Shown here piece after piece: positions 23,367-24,979 of a DNA stretch of 24,979 bases. The translations under genes and the position numbers were made by a program. Source of the DNA: QHWK01 sp035315685. GTDB lineage: Bacteria > Acidobacteriota > Vicinamibacteria > Vicinamibacterales > CAVVIG01. Where the stretch lies: the NCBI GenBank assembly GCA_035315685.1, contig DATFXR010000886.1:1-24979 (forward strand), written 5' to 3'. Below the pieces are notes generated by a model that had not been told where the DNA came from, did not search any database, and saw only the letters and a list, made by a program, of their open reading frames with translations. Within the stretch, counting starts at the first letter, position 1. Each line of letters opens with the position of its first letter.

Positions 23367-24674
23367 ATGGCCAAGCCCGACACGGAACTCCTGACGATCG
23401 ACGGCCGCGAGATTGCGATCTCGAATCCGCGCAAGGTGTTGTTTCCTGAAGCGGGCTACACCAAGCACGACCTGGTGCACTACTACCTCGCGGTCGCGGC
23501 CGGCGCGCTCGCCGGCTCCGGCGGCCGGCCGAACGTGCTGGTGCGGCACCCCAACGGCGTCGGCGGCGAGTTTTTCTATCAGAAACGCGCGCCGGACTCG
23601 CGGCCCGACTGGATCGAGGTGGTCACGCTCAAGTTTCCGTCGGGCCGGACCGCCGAGGAGGTGGTGCCGCGCGACGCGGCAGCACTGGCGTGGATGGCGA
23701 ACCTCGCGTGCCTCGAGTTGCATCCGCATCCGGTGCGCGCCGACGATCTCGATCATCCCGACGAACTGCGTGTCGATCTCGACCCGGTGCCCGGCGTCCA
23801 GTGGGACCAGGTCCGCGATGTCGCGAGCGTCGTCCGCTCGACGCTCGACGACTTCGGCCTCATCGGCTGGCCGAAGACGTCCGGCTCGCGCGGCATCCAC
23901 GTCTACGTCCGGATCGAGACACGCTGGACCTTCGATCTCGTCCGCCGCGCCGCGCTCGCGTTCGCGCGCGAGGTCGAGCGTCGGGCGCCGGCGCTGGCGA
24001 CGAGCAAGTGGTGGAAAGAAGAGCGCCACGGCGTATTCCTCGACTACAACCAGAACGCAAAAGACCGCACGATTGCCGGTGCGTACTCGGTGCGGCCGAC
24101 CCCCGACGCCCGCGTGTCGGCGCCGCTGGCGTGGGACGAGATCGCCGACTGCGACCCGCGCGCGTTCACGATGATGACGATGCCGTCGCGGCTGCAGGCG
24201 ATCGGGAATCCGCATGCCGACATCGACGCCCATCCGTGCGTGCTCGATGCGCTGCTCGAGCTCGCCGATCGTCATGCGCGCGAAGGTCTCGGCGATGCAC
24301 CGTGGCCACCGCACTATCGCAAGCAGGCCGGCGAACCCGCCCGCGTCCAGCCGTCGCGACGGCGGACTCCCAAGCATCCGCTGATCGAAATTGCTCGATC
24401 CGGGAAGAAAGACGAAGCGCTGGCGGGGCTCGAACGATGGAAAGCGCGCCATCCCGACGCTGCCGCGCATCTGCAGCCGGCCGACCTACTCGTGGACGCG
24501 ATGCGCGGCCGCTTTCACACGTGGACGCGCATCCGCATCAACCTGCAGCACGTGCCGGAAGCGCTCCGGCCCCCGCAGGAAGCGCTCGATCCGGACGACA
24601 CGCCGAACGACTGGGCCGGAGTCACCGGCGAGTGGCCGCGCCGAAGACCTTCTCGAGCTCGTACGGAGTCGTGA
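23367..24674 (+). CDS. LigD-type DNA polymerase/primase domain protein
   Basis: 435 residues from ATG 23367. The archaeo-eukaryotic primase fold of LigD polymerase domains is clear: ISNPRKVLFPEAGYTKHDLV, ANLACLELHPHPVRADDLDH, the catalytic DLDP (Asp137 and Asp139), KTSGSRGIHVYVRI, and FLDYNQNAKDRTIAGAYSVR. There is no nuclease or ligase domain; the protein is a stand-alone polymerase with a C-terminal extension of ~130 residues after the primase core (HPLIEIARSGKKDEALAGLE, RFHTWTRIRINLQHVPEALR). In bacterial end joining this activity fills gaps with ribonucleotides at Ku-bound breaks. The matching ligase is convergent at the window edge with a 53-nt overlap, so the pathway is encoded by separate genes here. 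Confidence 0.92.
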   Translation: MAKPDTELLTIDGREIAISNPRKVLFPEAGYTKHDLVHYYLAVAAGALAGSGGRPNVLVRHPNGVGGEFFYQKRAPDSRPDWIEVVTLKFPSGRTAEEVVPRDAAALAWMANLACLELHPHPVRADDLDHPDELRVDLDPVPGVQWDQVRDVASVVRSTLDDFGLIGWPKTSGSRGIHVYVRIETRWTFDLVRRAALAFAREVERRAPALATSKWWKEERHGVFLDYNQNAKDRTIAGAYSVRPTPDARVSAPLAWDEIADCDPRAFTMMTMPSRLQAIGNPHADIDAHPCVLDALLELADRHAREGLGDAPWPPHYRKQAGEPARVQPSRRRTPKHPLIEIARSGKKDEALAGLERWKARHPDAAAHLQPADLLVDAMRGRFHTWTRIRINLQHVPEALRPPQEALDPDDTPNDWAGVTGEWPRRRPSRARTES

Positions 24675-24979
24675 CCTCCAGCTGATCGTAACGGCAGTCC
24701 TTCGGCTCCTTGTCGGGCCGCCAGCGGAGAAAGGTCGCCGCGTGGCGGAACCGCTCGCCCTGCATGTGGTCGTACTTCACTTCGCACACACGCTCGACTC
24801 GCAGCGGCTCCCATGACAGATCCTTGCCAGCGCTCCATCGGCTCTGGCCGCCGGGCATGCGCGTCGGCCCGCCGCCGTCGGCGTCAGCCCATTCGGCCCA
24901 CTCGCGCCACGGATGCCCGTCGAGCGCGTTCACGCGCAGCGGTTCGAGCTCGGCGACCAGATCTCGCCGCTTCGTCAGC
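24622..24979 (-). CDS. ATP-dependent DNA ligase, C-terminal part (5' end outside window)
   Basis: The frame is open to the window edge. It reads LVAELEPLRVNALDGHPWRE, RMPGGQSRWSAGKDLSWEPL, VCEVKYDHMQGERFRHAATF and LRWRPDKEPKDCRYDQLEV, the OB-fold domain of LigC/LigD-like ATP-dependent ligases (RWSAGKDLSWEPL is characteristic, with motif VI RWRPDK). The nucleotidyl-transferase domain with the AMP-accepting Lys lies beyond the window. Its 3' end overlaps the polymerase gene tail by 53 nt, tail to tail. Confidence 0.9.
   Translation of the reverse strand, partial: LTKRRDLVAELEPLRVNALDGHPWREWAEWADADGGGPTRMPGGQSRWSAGKDLSWEPLRVERVCEVKYDHMQGERFRHAATFLRWRPDKEPKDCRYDQLEVTTPYELEKVFGAATRR

Noticed and set aside
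21915..24470. An 851-residue minus-strand open frame
   Set aside because: It is antisense to the permease and LigD polymerase genes, rich in Arg, His, Asp and Gly with no domain, as expected for a GC-rich antisense frame.
1..24979. CRISPR array, rRNA, riboswitch or replication origin
   Set aside because: No regularly spaced repeats, no rRNA-like stretches, no recognisable aptamer core and no DnaA-box cluster were seen.

Overview
GC-rich bacterial chromosome segment. The gene families (LAT/APC permease, split LigD polymerase and ATP-dependent ligase, YaiO-type outer-membrane protein, many CheY-like modules) and the short hairpin repeat at 21465-21530, of a kind I associate with Vicinamibacteria-like genomes, suggest an acidobacterium. 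This assignment is inference; there is no rRNA or marker gene to prove it.

Layout. (1) 1-4168 is an accessory region: the 3' end of a large serine recombinase, a frameshifted small membrane gene, a small secreted or membrane hypothetical, a three-gene PIN / DUF4258 / DUF2283 toxin-antitoxin-like operon whose PIN gene is frameshifted, a conserved hypothetical, and a second, decayed copy of the recombinase 3' end. (2) 4169-19546 is an apparent genomic island bounded by a perfect 26-bp direct repeat of the 3' end of tRNA-Ala(GGC). The intact tRNA gene is at 19521-19596 and a tyrosine-integrase fragment points at it. Three further tRNA-3'-half-like vestiges lie in the island. (3) 19597-24979 looks like ordinary chromosome: DUF1801 protein, sirtuin, DUF6069 membrane protein, SET-domain protein, amino-acid permease, LigD-type polymerase and the C-terminus of an ATP-dependent DNA ligase.

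The core of the island is a minus-strand operon read from 13302 down to about 6600 with almost every junction overlapping by 4 nt: an Hpt-REC-degenerate GGDEF-REC phosphorelay protein, a YaiO-like TPR/outer-membrane beta-barrel, a membrane-anchored HEAT-repeat protein, a family-2 polysaccharide synthase, then a decayed receiver and a decayed GAF-PAS histidine kinase. A plus-strand secreted TIM-barrel glycosidase-like protein (5119-6474) faces its end. A second copy of the tail of this operon lies on the plus strand at 15180-18543. There the glycosyltransferase is a remnant, but the receiver and a CHASE3-PAS hybrid kinase with two receivers are intact. The two cassettes have decayed in complementary ways, so together they could still make one working set: synthase, periplasmic/outer-membrane export route, and phosphorelay control. 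I read this as a candidate phosphorelay-controlled exopolysaccharide export system, which is the most interesting part of the window.

Between and beside the cassettes are scars: an NB-ARC/STAND ATPase fragment, two opposite-facing halves of transposases of one family, a coiled-coil gene remnant, and a small acidic ORF (13488-13670) whose expected start codon reads ATC.
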